The notes: a model not told the origin generated them from the sequence alone. Shown: positions 23,848 to 32,021, counted from the first letter of the stretch. The stretch is DNA of 32,035 nt from a candidate division WOR-3 bacterium (GCA_016934535.1 JAFGSQ010000043.1:1-32035), one strand, 5' to 3'. Made by a program: numbers and translations.

Positions 23848-24876
23848 TTAAACCAGTTCGATTTTTCCTTCTCTGTCGGTAAATCTGCCTATCACGCTGG
23901 CTTTCAATCCTTTTTCGACGAGATCTTCCACGTAATTATCAGCATCGGACAGAGCCATAAGAAGCCCTCCCGATGTCTGGGGGTCGAAAAGGACTTCAAA
24001 TATCAGATCGTCAATTCCGCCTTTTATGTTCACGGAGCATCCGTAGGCTTTTTTGTTCGCGCCTCCTCCCCCCGGTATCATGCCCGAAGAGGCGTGATCG
24101 AGTACCGAAGAAAAAAGCGGCACCATACATGTTTGAACCTCAGCTCCCGTACCTGAACCTGTTATCATCTCTCTCAGATGACCAATCAGTCCAAATCCAG
24201 TGACGTCAGTACAGGCGCTCGGAGAATATTTTTTTGCCGTCTCCGCGGCTATCATATTCAGCGCGGACATCGATGCGACTATCTCTTTGACGTCGGCTTC
24301 AGAGGCTATTCCGGCTTTAATGGCGGTAGAAATTATCCCCGTGCCCAGCGGTTTGGTCAAAACCAAACTGTCGCCGGCTTTCGGAGTGTTGTTCTTCCAC
24401 AACTTTGACGGATGGACTTGACCGGTGACGGACAGTCCGAACTTCAGCTCTTTATCTTCTATCGAATGCCCTCCGACAAGAAATGCGCCGGACTCATCCA
24501 CTGCGCTCATAGCACCCTTGAGTATTTCTATGAAAACCGCATTTTCGAGCTTTCCGACGGGGAAACAGCACACGTTCAGGACAGTCAAAGGAGTACCCCC
24601 CATCGCGTATATGTCGCTCAGAGAATTTGCCGCCGCTATTCTGCCAAACGAAAAAGGGTCGTCCACTATAGGAGTAATGAAATCAATGGTCTGAACGAGA
24701 GCCGTCTCTCCGTTAAGGATATAGATGCCGGCGTCGTCAGAGCTCTCAATGCCTGCCAGGACACGGGAGTCTTTTCTGACGTCCAGTTTTTTAAGCAAAT
24801 CGCTCAGGTCGCACGGACCTATTTTGGCAGCTCAACCGGCTTTTTCAGAGAAATTAGTCAAATAGATTTTTTCCAT
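23848..24876 (-). CDS. selD: selenophosphate synthetase, selenocysteine-containing
   Basis: Makes selenophosphate from selenide and ATP. The frame starts at ATG 24876 (AGAGG upstream) and crosses an in-frame TGA at 24832-24834, codon 15, for 342 residues with Sec. The local sequence KAG-U-AAKIGP aligns with GAGCGCKIS of Escherichia coli SelD, so Sec15 replaces catalytic Cys17 and Lys18 matches Lys20. ATP/metal motifs follow: ESSDDAGIY, TIDFITPIVDDPFSFGRIAA with SDIYAMGG, and TDVTGFGLIGH, plus the C-terminal PQTSGGLL. An AGGTC/GACCT hairpin follows the TGA. Starting at the internal ATG 24798, as an ordinary gene caller would, removes the active site. It is last in a five-gene selenium operon. 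Confidence 0.95.
24806..24834 (-). promoter_or_regulatory. UGA Sec codon and SECIS-like hairpin of selD
   Basis: The Sec codon TGA is at 24832-24834. Reading downstream on the minus strand, AGGTC and GACCT (24806-24820) pair around the loop CGTGC, whose first base is 17 bases after the TGA. A lower stem CAAA/TTTG is possible further out. Distance and a GU in a small apical loop match bacterial SECIS elements recognised by SelB. Confidence 0.75.
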
Positions 24877-24886
24877 TTTTTCCTCT

Positions 24887-25117
24887 TTACAACTTACGGA
24901 TGTCTTTGATTTCTACAGCCGATCGGTTAACTTCCTCCTTCACTTTCTCGTAATCCTCCCACGAAAATCTCAGGCTCGTTCCACAGTCTGAATCCAAATG
25001 GCGCGGAGTAGGAACCAGTTTTGTCCGGACATTCTTTGTACGGAGTATACTCTCAAGTTTGAAAGCCGATGACACCGAATGAAATAACACGACGCCAAAT
25101 AATTCGCTGTCAGGCAC
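24887..25117 (-). CDS. DUF3343 protein, putative Se/S carrier
   Basis: From the GTG at 25117 it encodes 76 residues, with GGAAGG seven bases upstream. The order VVLFHSVSSAFKLESIL, VRTKLVPTPRHLDSDCGTSLRF and YEKVKEEV is that of DUF3343: the TPRHL.SDCG segment carries a conserved cysteine suited to holding sulfur or selenium. Members are commonly found next to selD, yedF-like and cysteine desulfurase genes, as here. The frame is open upstream to an ATG at 25165, but that would overlap the upstream gene by 56 bases, while the GTG start overlaps it by 8. It probably relays selenium between the desulfurase and SelD; this role is inferred from context. Confidence 0.85.
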   Translation of the reverse strand: MPDSELFGVVLFHSVSSAFKLESILRTKNVRTKLVPTPRHLDSDCGTSLRFSWEDYEKVKEEVNRSAVEIKDIRKL

Positions 25118-26279
25118 TTTTACACCTTCCGGCAATTTCAGTGATCGCTTTGACGGTGTAATCAATTTCGTCTTCTCCCGTAAAATACCCCGGCGCCAGG
25201 CGTATAGTTCCGTCCGGATACGTGCCTATGGTCCTGTGGCAGGAAGGACTGCAGTGCAATCCCACTCTCGATTGTATTCCGTATTTTTCGTCGAGTATGC
25301 CTCCCGCTTCGCTTACGCTTACACCGTCTATAGTCACCGAAAAAGTTCCGGACTGCTTTTGAGGCGAAAATGATTTGTAAACTTTCACCTCTTGTATTTC
25401 TTCGAGTTGTTGGGTAAACCTTAAAAATTTTTTTCTGGCGCCGTTTAGAATATTTTTCAAGCCGGTTTTTTTTACCCATCTAAGGCCGGCTAAAAGTCCG
25501 GCCGCTCCAACCGCGTTCATAGTCCCGCTTTCGAGTTTGTCGGGGAAAAAATTGGGCTGACATTCTTCAACAGAAAAACTTCCCGTTCCTCCTCTTTTCA
25601 GCGGCCTCATTTTTTTTTCGTCCACTTTGTTTCCTACGAGAAGAGCTCCGATACCCATGGGGCCGTAGAGCAGTTTATGCCCTGTCACAGCCAGAAGATC
25701 TATGTTCATTTTATGCATGTCAATTTCGAATTCACCCGCGCTCTGAGCGGCATCGACGAGGAAAAGCAATCCGTGTTCACGCGTTATTGCGCCTATCTCT
25801 TCGACCGGCGCAATCGATCCTATAACGTTTGAACAGTGATTTACGATGAACATTTTCGTGTTCTTGTTTATCGCTTTTTCGAAATCCCTGGGATCAATTT
25901 CACCTTGCTCCGAAGCCTGCAACGCAGTGTACTCGACGGATTTTATTTCTCTCAAATAATTAAGAGGCCTCATGACTGCGTTGTGTTCGAGAGAGGTCGT
26001 CACAACGTGGTCTCCCGGATCCAGCAGTCCGAAAAGTACGGTGTTTATTGATTCTGTAGCATTCAATGTAAAAACCACTCTCAACGGATCTTTCAAACCG
26101 AAGAAACCCGCCATCTCTTCGCGGCATTCGTAAGCCATGCGTCCTGCCTCAACCGACATCCGGTGCGAACCCCTCGACGGACTGGATCCGGGATATTCCA
26201 TGAAAGCCCTCACGGCCTCGATAACTTCAGGCGGTTTCGGCCACGAAGTTGCTGAATTGTCCAGATAAATCAGGTTCAT
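25110..26279 (-). CDS. cysteine desulfurase / selenocysteine lyase-like aminotransferase (NifS-like)
   Basis: A 389-residue class V PLP enzyme. It opens IYLDNSATSWPKPPEV, has FTLNATESIN and TSLEHNAVMRPL (the His stacks on PLP), DAAQSAG with the PLP-nitrogen Asp, and TGHKLLYGP with the Schiff-base lysine (about residue 202). The C-terminal loop GLHCSPSCH carries the catalytic Cys (about 343). These match the NifS-like subfamily often encoded beside selD and DUF3343 genes. It would release sulfur from cysteine or selenium from selenocysteine as a persulfide or perselenide. Its ATG lies one base after the stop of the TusA-like gene, and its end overlaps DUF3343. Confidence 0.93.
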   Translation of the reverse strand: MNLIYLDNSATSWPKPPEVIEAVRAFMEYPGSSPSRGSHRMSVEAGRMAYECREEMAGFFGLKDPLRVVFTLNATESINTVLFGLLDPGDHVVTTSLEHNAVMRPLNYLREIKSVEYTALQASEQGEIDPRDFEKAINKNTKMFIVNHCSNVIGSIAPVEEIGAITREHGLLFLVDAAQSAGEFEIDMHKMNIDLLAVTGHKLLYGPMGIGALLVGNKVDEKKMRPLKRGGTGSFSVEECQPNFFPDKLESGTMNAVGAAGLLAGLRWVKKTGLKNILNGARKKFLRFTQQLEEIQEVKVYKSFSPQKQSGTFSVTIDGVSVSEAGGILDEKYGIQSRVGLHCSPSCHRTIGTYPDGTIRLAPGYFTGEDEIDYTVKAITEIAGRCKSA

Positions 26280-26280
26280 T

Positions 26281-26505
26281 TTATTTCGACAATTTTACCC
26301 TGAATTCGCCCCCGTTTGAAACTTCAATTTCTGTTTTAAATCCTTTTTTTTCAGCCGCCCTCCTGACGTTGTCCCTCGACGTAGTCGTGTCTACCAAGAC
26401 GATTATCGACCCTTCTTCGAATTTCTTTATGGCGGAAAGAGTTTCGAGAACCGGCTGCGGGCATGATAAGCCCCGGGCGTCTACAATCATATCTTCCATT
26501 TTCAT
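26281..26505 (-). CDS. TusA/YedF-family sulfur (selenium) carrier
   Basis: A 74-residue SirA/TusA-like protein: IVDARGLSCPQPVLETLSAIKKF with the CPxP motif (Cys15), VLVDTTTSRDNVRRAAEKKGF and a final beta strand. Cys15 is the site that carries sulfur as a persulfide. It is the short single-domain form, without the DsrE-like C-terminal part of longer YedF proteins. It overlaps the YedE-type gene by four bases and precedes the desulfurase by one. YedE-YedF pairs are usual in selenium-using bacteria. It probably accepts selenium or sulfur after import and passes it on. Confidence 0.9.
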   Translation of the reverse strand: MKMEDMIVDARGLSCPQPVLETLSAIKKFEEGSIIVLVDTTTSRDNVRRAAEKKGFKTEIEVSNGGEFRVKLSK

Positions 26506-27632
26506 TCTCCTTTTTTTATTTTCAGGCTTTTCATAGTAAAACCTACAAACAGGCAGAACAACAACCCCATGATTACGGCGTATTTCCCGAAAAGCCCCGG
26601 ACCTCCCACTAAGATCGTCCCTGCTTCGCTCAATTTATCGGGAGACGACGCGAGCAGGAAATTGTGAGAAAATCCCGCGCCGACTATCATGCCCGCGATA
26701 AAAACGCCGGCGTCCTGGTCTCCTTCTCCCGAAAGAAACAACTGCCTTCCCGGGCATCCGCCGGCCAGAGCGAAAGCAAGACCTGCAAGAGCCATGCCGA
26801 GAAAATTCCAGACATGAGATGAATGCGAAACCGGCTGAAGAACGAATCCGGCGTGGAACTGTTTTAATATTATGTTCGTGACCAAAGCGGTTAATACCAG
26901 AGCCGTTACGCCACTCATGAGGTGCCAGTCCTTTATGAGAACGACGTCTCTGACCGCACCCATCGTGCAGAATCTCGACCTCTGGGCTAAAAATCCTATT
27001 AAAAGACCTGCACCCAGGGATATCAGAACAGGTGCGAATATAGAACCGGGCCCGGTTTCGCTGAAGAATATCGGCGCTCCTTCGCCGAAAGAAACTCTGA
27101 AAATGAGAAAAAGAAAAAGAGCTATCATGAAAATAGGAAAAACGAGTCCGCCGGCGTATGAAGTTTTGACGCTTTTCCCAAGAGAATAACCTTTCTTTAA
27201 AAATATTGACCCTGCGACTACTCCTGAAAAAAGTCCCAGTATGCCTGATATTGCGTTGCCGTCGCCGGCTGACAGCCTTAAAAGAGCTCTCCAGGGACAA
27301 CCCAGGAATACCAGAGCACCTATCATCGCGAACATTCCGAGGAAAAATCTTACGAGAGGAGAAGATCCTCCCCTCGGCTTGAATTCCCTGAAAATCAGCG
27401 CCGATGCCATCGCGCCAAGAACGAAGCCTATTATCTCGGGGCGGATGTACTGGACAGCTGCGTTCCTGTGAAGCCCGAGCGCTCCTGCTATGTCCCTTTC
27501 GAAACATGCGACGCAGACTCCCATGTTGGCGGGGTTGCCAAATTTCTGCAGGAGGACTGCGACTAATCCTATTACCGCCCCTGATATCACGATCCCAGGT
27601 TTTGACGAGAAAAATTTCGTTATTCTGGCCAC
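26502..27632 (-). CDS. yedE: YedE/YeeE-family selenium metabolism membrane protein (putative selenium transporter)
   Basis: A 376-residue membrane protein with about nine to ten helices. It carries the family motifs with cysteines: GVCVACFERDIAGALGLH, FLGCPWRALLRL, RSRFCTMGAVRDVVLI and GGCPGRQLFLSGEGDQDAGVF. This matches the YedE/FdhT branch of the YeeE/YedE superfamily, thought to bring in selenium (or thiosulfate in relatives). The start is a GTG at 27632 with GGGAG upstream. It is first in the operon yedE, tusA-like, desulfurase, DUF3343, selD. The operon's promoter is probably in the 371-base divergent spacer to typA. Confidence 0.92.
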   Translation of the reverse strand: MARITKFFSSKPGIVISGAVIGLVAVLLQKFGNPANMGVCVACFERDIAGALGLHRNAAVQYIRPEIIGFVLGAMASALIFREFKPRGGSSPLVRFFLGMFAMIGALVFLGCPWRALLRLSAGDGNAISGILGLFSGVVAGSIFLKKGYSLGKSVKTSYAGGLVFPIFMIALFLFLIFRVSFGEGAPIFFSETGPGSIFAPVLISLGAGLLIGFLAQRSRFCTMGAVRDVVLIKDWHLMSGVTALVLTALVTNIILKQFHAGFVLQPVSHSSHVWNFLGMALAGLAFALAGGCPGRQLFLSGEGDQDAGVFIAGMIVGAGFSHNFLLASSPDKLSEAGTILVGGPGLFGKYAVIMGLLFCLFVGFTMKSLKIKKGE

Positions 27633-28003
27633 GCTTCACTCCCTTCCATTCTTAACGGTTCTCGATTTATTAAATTTCATTTTTGGAGATAAATACAATC
27701 CTCTGACAAGAGGTGGAATACAAAAAAGCGGGATTATTGAAAAATCAGGATAAATTCTCGGGTGAGAAAACAGCGCAGAAAACATTTTCGGGGTTTTCTT
27801 TTCGGACCAAACTGGTCTTTGTTCTGTTTCCTCAAAAACGCGGATATAATATTGATTTTATAACCATAAAAAGATTATTAAACATTTCTGTGATTCAAGT
27901 CAAATGATAATTTTTGATTTACTTTTATATAACGAACGTATAAACTGTATTTCCCTGGTCTGACAGATTCTCTTAAAAATTTCAGTAAAGGACGCATAAA
28001 AGA
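27633..28003. other. divergent spacer between the selenium operon and typA
   Basis: This 371-base AT-rich stretch has no convincing gene. A small hairpin CCTCT-GACA-AGAGG lies at 27700-27713. On the plus strand TTGATT (27914) and TATAAA (27939-27944) could be a weak typA promoter with a 19-base spacer. On the minus strand TTGTAT followed 18 bases later by TTTAAT near 27670-27699 is a weak option for yedE. An open frame on the minus strand (27878-28375) crosses the start of typA and is not supported. Confidence 0.4.
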
Positions 28004-29836
28004 ATGCCGAATCAGAAGCGAAGAAAAGACATACGCAACATAGCGATAATAGCACACGTAGATCACGGAAAGACAACTCTTGTCGACGCTCTGCTCCGTC
28101 AGACCGGAGCTTACGAGTTCAAGGAAGGCGAACATATGATAATGGACGTCAATCCCCTCGAAAGAGAAAGGGGAATTACCATTGTCTCTAAAAATGCCTC
28201 TATACCATACAAAGGAATACAGATAAACATAGTCGACACTCCCGGTCACGCGGACTTCGGAAGCGAGGTCGAAAGAATACTGAAAATGGTCGACGGAGTC
28301 CTGCTTCTTGTGGACGCATTCGAGGGTCCAATGCCTCAAACGAAATTCGTTCTCAAAAAATCTCTCGAACTTCACCTCAAACCGATTCTCGTAATTAACA
28401 AGATAGACAGAAAAAATTGCAGACCTCTCGAGGTCGCCGACATGACATTCGATCTTTTCTGTGAGCTCAACGCCACCGACGAACAGCTCGATTTTCCCAT
28501 AATATATACTTCTGCAAAAAACGGCATTGCCACTCTCGATCTCGACGAAGAAGGAAAAAACATGAAGCCTCTACTTGAAACGATTTTACGCAGAGTGCTT
28601 CCTCCGGTCGCCGATCCTGAAAAACCTTTTCAGATGCTCATCACGATGCTCGATTACGATCCCTACGTCGGAAGATATTCGATAGGAAGAATTTTCCACG
28701 GAAAAATCGAAACAGGCAATCCCGTCGTTCTCGTAAAAACAGACGGGTCGGTGAAACTGTCCAAGATTTCAAAAATACTAAAATACAAAGGCATGAAAAG
28801 AATTGAAGTGCAGTCGGCTCTTGCGGGAGACATTATTCTCGCGGCCGGAATTGACGAAGTCCATGTCGGCGAGACTTTATCTGCACCCGATTACCCTGTA
28901 GCCCTGCCGAAAATCAAAATCGACGAACCGACAATATCAATAGTCTTTTCCCACAACACGAGTCCTCTTTCGGGAAAAGACGGCGGGCGTTTTCTGACAT
29001 CAAGACACATACGGGAAAGGCTCGAATACGAAGCTCTTACTAATGTGGGAATAAAGATAGAGAAATTCGACGGCTCGGAAAAAATAAAAGTTTCCGGCAG
29101 AGGCGAATTGCATTTGTCAATCCTCATCGAGACAATGCGAAGAGAAGGTTACGAATTCGAAGTGTCGGCTCCGGAAGTGATCATGATCAAAATGAACGGC
29201 GACGCTTTGGAACCTGTCGAAGAAGTTCTCGTGGAAATTGACCAGGGTTATCAGGGAAGCGTAATAGAAGCTCTCGGCCCGAGGAGAGCTGAGCTCAAAA
29301 GCATGCAGACCACCTCGATTGGGACATTGCGCCTCGAATTTCTTATACCGACGAGAGGGCTTATGGGATTCAGGAGCGAACTCCTGAGGATGACGCGCGG
29401 AACGGGCACGATGTATCAGAATTTTTACATGTATCAGAAGCACAAAGGTGAAATCCCTCGTCGCAGAGGTCCGACACAGATATCAATGAACGCGGGTAAA
29501 GCTTCCGGTTACGCCCTCTTCAGCCTGCAGGAAAGGGGCGAGATATTCATAAGACCCGGTGACGACGTCTACGAAGGCATGATAATAGGGACAAGTCACA
29601 AAGCGAGGGATCTTGTCGTCAACGCGACAAAGGAAAAAAAACTGACTAACATAAGGGCGGCCGGTTCCGACGAAGCGATAAGACTGACACCGCCGAGGGA
29701 AATAACGCTCGAATTCGCACTCGAATTCATTGAAAATGACGAGCTCCTCGAAATAACACCGAAAAACATACGTTTCAGAAAAAGATTTCTCACGGAAAAC
29801 GAAAGAAAAAGAAACGATCCGGAGAGAAACACTTAA
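28004..29836 (+). CDS. typA: translational GTPase TypA/BipA
   Basis: A 610-residue ribosome-associated GTPase of the EF-G class. G1 is HVDHGKTT (residues 18-25), with RERGITI (G2), DTPGHADFG (G3), NKIDR (G4) and YTSAKNG (G5). These are followed by the beta-barrel domain, GRGELHLSILIETMRREGYEFEVSAPEV (domain III), the TRGLMGFRSELL region of domain V and the BipA-specific C-terminal domain. The length is normal. AAAGGA lies 12-13 bases before the ATG. BipA works in ribosome biogenesis, stress and low-temperature growth. It is a single gene divergent from the selenium operon. Confidence 0.97.
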   Translation: MPNQKRRKDIRNIAIIAHVDHGKTTLVDALLRQTGAYEFKEGEHMIMDVNPLERERGITIVSKNASIPYKGIQINIVDTPGHADFGSEVERILKMVDGVLLLVDAFEGPMPQTKFVLKKSLELHLKPILVINKIDRKNCRPLEVADMTFDLFCELNATDEQLDFPIIYTSAKNGIATLDLDEEGKNMKPLLETILRRVLPPVADPEKPFQMLITMLDYDPYVGRYSIGRIFHGKIETGNPVVLVKTDGSVKLSKISKILKYKGMKRIEVQSALAGDIILAAGIDEVHVGETLSAPDYPVALPKIKIDEPTISIVFSHNTSPLSGKDGGRFLTSRHIRERLEYEALTNVGIKIEKFDGSEKIKVSGRGELHLSILIETMRREGYEFEVSAPEVIMIKMNGDALEPVEEVLVEIDQGYQGSVIEALGPRRAELKSMQTTSIGTLRLEFLIPTRGLMGFRSELLRMTRGTGTMYQNFYMYQKHKGEIPRRRGPTQISMNAGKASGYALFSLQERGEIFIRPGDDVYEGMIIGTSHKARDLVVNATKEKKLTNIRAAGSDEAIRLTPPREITLEFALEFIENDELLEITPKNIRFRKRFLTENERKRNDPERNT

Positions 29837-29904
29837 GTGTAATCATACTTTATTTTAATTTGAATTTCGTCGAATGAATTCATTTTGATTATCTATTATG
29901 TCGG

Positions 29905-29910
29905 TATAAA
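29905..29910 (+). promoter_or_regulatory. candidate -10 box of the Sec-Sec gene
   Basis: TATAAA lies ten bases before the ATG at 29920. A start site seven bases after it would leave a leader of about three bases. The region about 16 bases upstream is T-rich (TTTTGA at 29883) but a poor -35. No Shine-Dalgarno precedes the ATG. Confidence 0.35.
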
Positions 29911-29919
29911 ATTGTACTT

Positions 29920-30210
29920 ATGAAAATAATTGAATTCTCCAATCTGAATCTCGTTTCATACATAAAAAAACGAAACGGATCGCTGAACATATCGATTCAA
30001 GCTATTATTCAGGGGTGATGAAACGCCTCGTACGGCCCGGTCGGGTCTCTTGTCGAAAATTATGAAGCAAGCGGAGTACTCGCTTTTGAATACGAAGGAC
30101 TCAGAATCAATATTGAAAAAACCGTGATGGAAAAATATTCAGAAAACGGAACACTGAAGTTTTACACAGACAATTTCGGCTGGACCGAGATTTTTTTTTC
30201 AGAAATTTGA
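29920..30210 (+). CDS. predicted small selenoprotein with adjacent Sec-Sec (CC/Se-motif-like)
   Basis: A 96-codon frame from ATG 29920 to TGA 30208-30210, interrupted only by two adjacent TGA codons at 30016-30021 (residues 33-34). Around them it reads LNISIQAIIQG-U-U-NASYGPVG. Protein-like sequence continues on both sides: FSNLNLVSYIKKRNGS before, and VLAFEYEGLRINIEK, LKFYTDNFGWTEIFFSE after. The plan (helix, lysine/glycine turn, strand, G-UU or G-CC, then an EYEG.R..I segment and a closing strand) fits the small family I recall as CC/Se motif (seleno)proteins, whose function is unknown. A SECIS-like hairpin follows at 30034-30047. It stands alone between typA and a convergent GTPase gene. 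Confidence 0.72.
30034..30047 (+). promoter_or_regulatory. SECIS-like hairpin after the tandem UGA codons
   Basis: GGCCC (30034-30038) pairs with GGGTC (30043-30047), including one G-U pair, around the loop GGTC. The loop begins 18 bases after the second TGA and 21 after the first, within the range of bacterial SECIS elements, and contains GU. It is GC-rich compared with its surroundings. Confidence 0.6.
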
Positions 30211-30238
30211 GATGAGAGGTTTTTACAGGAACACTTTT

Positions 30239-31213
30239 TCACAAGTGGAGCTCGACTACGTCTCCGTCCGACAGAGAATGGTCTCTCTGCACCATCTGTC
30301 CGTCATAAACGCCTTTTCCCCATACTTTTGCCATTTTCAGGTTCTTTCTGAAATCCTGATGAACGGTTACGGCGAAATCCTCTATCGTAGCGCCTTTTTT
30401 GAGGATGAAAGGTGTGGACATGTCGGCATGGAAACCAGGTTTTTTGGAATACACTCTTATGCAATCGAGTTCCCGGAAAAATCTTTCTTTAATACACTCA
30501 ATATTCCATCCTGTTTTTGATGAAACAGGAACTGATGCGAAAGGGCAATCGTAAAGTTTTTTGAATATCTCGTAATCTTCCGCGAAATCGTCACCATCGT
30601 GTTTGTTGACAATAAGTATAAATTTGGATTTGTGTGATTTTTTCACGTAATCATCTCCCACAGGCTCAATTCTGTGTTCTTTGAGTATCTCGAGGGATTC
30701 GGCTGTCTGCGTGAAAGGATCGCCCTCCAGATCTACGACCAGGGCTATTAAGTCCGCTCTTTTCAAAAGGTCGAAAAGCTGAGGTTCGACGAAATCACGA
30801 GTGAGAGGAGGAGTATCAACCAACTGTATGAGTATGTCTTTATATTTCATCATACCGGGAAGAGGGCTCCATGTTGTGTGGGGAGAAGAATTTATTTCAG
30901 GTTTTGCGTGGGTGAGGACAGACAATAGTGATGATTTCCCGGTGTTCGGAGCGCCGGCTAATGCTATTTGTCCGGCTCCTTCTTTCTTTAAAGAAAAAAG
31001 CGACTCGTGCCTTGATACATTTTTTTTAGAATGACGGGCTTCTTTGAACTTCGAGAGTTTTTTTCTAAGATCGGCTCTGAGTTTGTCGGTACCTTTGTGT
31101 TTGGGGACAGTGCCAATGAGTTCCTGCAGCAGAGTTATCTTTTCCTGCAGGTCCAGAGCTTCTTTGTATCTTTTTTCAGCCTCAAAATACTCTGGAGGAA
31201 GATTTGTAGGCAT
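30239..31213 (-). CDS. DRG/Obg-like GTPase with C-terminal TGS domain
   Basis: A 324-residue GTPase. An N-terminal helical hairpin (residues ~10-60, rich in Lys and Glu) precedes the G domain: ALAGAPNTGKSSLLSVLTHA (G1 about residue 87), TTWSPLPGMM in the switch I region, QLVDTPPL (G3), VNKHDGDD (G4) and VSSKTGWN (G5). The C-terminal ~65 residues form a TGS domain ending KVWGKGVYDGQMVQRDHSLSDGDVVELHL. This order matches DRG-type GTPases, common in archaea and eukaryotes and present in some bacteria, and thought to bind RNA or ribosomes. It converges with the Sec-Sec gene 28 bases away. The partner and exact role are unknown. Confidence 0.9.
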   Translation of the reverse strand: MPTNLPPEYFEAEKRYKEALDLQEKITLLQELIGTVPKHKGTDKLRADLRKKLSKFKEARHSKKNVSRHESLFSLKKEGAGQIALAGAPNTGKSSLLSVLTHAKPEINSSPHTTWSPLPGMMKYKDILIQLVDTPPLTRDFVEPQLFDLLKRADLIALVVDLEGDPFTQTAESLEILKEHRIEPVGDDYVKKSHKSKFILIVNKHDGDDFAEDYEIFKKLYDCPFASVPVSSKTGWNIECIKERFFRELDCIRVYSKKPGFHADMSTPFILKKGATIEDFAVTVHQDFRKNLKMAKVWGKGVYDGQMVQRDHSLSDGDVVELHL

Positions 31214-31244
31214 GATTATTCTTTAACCGAAAAACTTTTCAAAA

Positions 31245-32021
31245 TCAACCGTATTCGGTACAAAGCTCTTTGTTTAACTCATCTATCATGCTCAAGACCA
31301 TTTCCAGTTTTGCCGGAAGGTCTTCGGGACATGTTATAAACAAAAGTTGTTCTACCTTATTTAAAACATCAGGCGGATAATCTCTCTCGGAATATCTTAG
31401 TCCGAAGTCGTATTTATTTTTTCTGTATTTCAGGTTCAAAAGTCCTGCCAGATTTCTGTGGACTAAAACGTCGTAATTTGTCTTGGCGTCAATAAAATGC
31501 TTTCTGTCGCAGTTTTTTTTCGACTCGATTTCCCACAGCCATTGAGGTCCACTTCGGATTTTTTTATAAAAAGCCGAGCAATTTTTTTTCAATTCGTCCT
31601 CATCTGTCGGAGTTACATCTATCATTGATTTTTTGTCGAACCAGACAACCGCTTTACCGTGTCTGTCGCTTTGTGTCAATTTATCCTTTGAAGATTCTTT
31701 CATAACAGCCAAGTCGACGTAATAATGTTTCGGAGAATCTTTAAGAAGATAAAAACACTGAGAATGACCGTGCCACGTAGGTTCAGGCATCCTGAATTTA
31801 GCCTCGATCCCGTGATTTTTTTTAAGATACTTTTCTATTGAGACAAAAATATCTTCGACGTGTTCATCTTCACAAACTACGGCAAGATCGAGGTCAGAAA
31901 AATCGTCTTGAAATCCGGTCGCTGCTGATCCTCCTTCCCACGCAGTCAGGATTTTTTCGTCTGGTTCCAATAATTCCTTTAGATCGGAATTAATTTTCTG
32001 TTTATATTCCCATGCGTTCAT
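31245..32021 (-). CDS. nucleotidyltransferase-fold protein (Pol-beta superfamily)
   Basis: From the ATG at 32021 it encodes 258 residues. The first 60 carry the nucleotidyltransferase signature: WEGGSAATGFQDDFSDLDLAVV, where GSAATG is the GS motif and DLDLA holds the paired acidic metal ligands; a third acid is probably in YYVDLAVM. The rest is helical and resembles aminoglycoside 6-adenylyltransferase-like or uncharacterised nucleotidyltransferases in layout. A specific resistance function cannot be claimed. GGTGA lies nine bases before ATG 32021 and directly abuts the in-frame ATG at 32030, so the later start is favoured. It is 31 bases upstream of the TGS GTPase and probably in one transcript with it. 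Confidence 0.72.
   Translation of the reverse strand: MNAWEYKQKINSDLKELLEPDEKILTAWEGGSAATGFQDDFSDLDLAVVCEDEHVEDIFVSIEKYLKKNHGIEAKFRMPEPTWHGHSQCFYLLKDSPKHYYVDLAVMKESSKDKLTQSDRHGKAVVWFDKKSMIDVTPTDEDELKKNCSAFYKKIRSGPQWLWEIESKKNCDRKHFIDAKTNYDVLVHRNLAGLLNLKYRKNKYDFGLRYSERDYPPDVLNKVEQLLFITCPEDLPAKLEMVLSMIDELNKELCTEYG

Noticed and set aside
24412-24909. 165-codon plus-strand frame opposite selD
   Set aside because: Antisense to a clear selD with conserved motifs; no ribosome binding site or family resemblance.
26635-27639. 334-codon open frame on the minus strand inside yedE
   Set aside because: It lies in another frame of the same strand, is Arg/Ser-rich without any fold-like pattern, while the yedE frame has conserved motifs.
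27878-28375. 165-codon minus-strand frame over the typA start
   Set aside because: It covers conserved typA codons and begins within the gene; a shadow.
30016-30021. Tandem TGA as evidence of a pseudogene or of two short unrelated frames
   Set aside because: The flanking frame is otherwise open and protein-like, a SECIS-like hairpin follows, and the genome encodes a Sec-type SelD; recoding explains it better.
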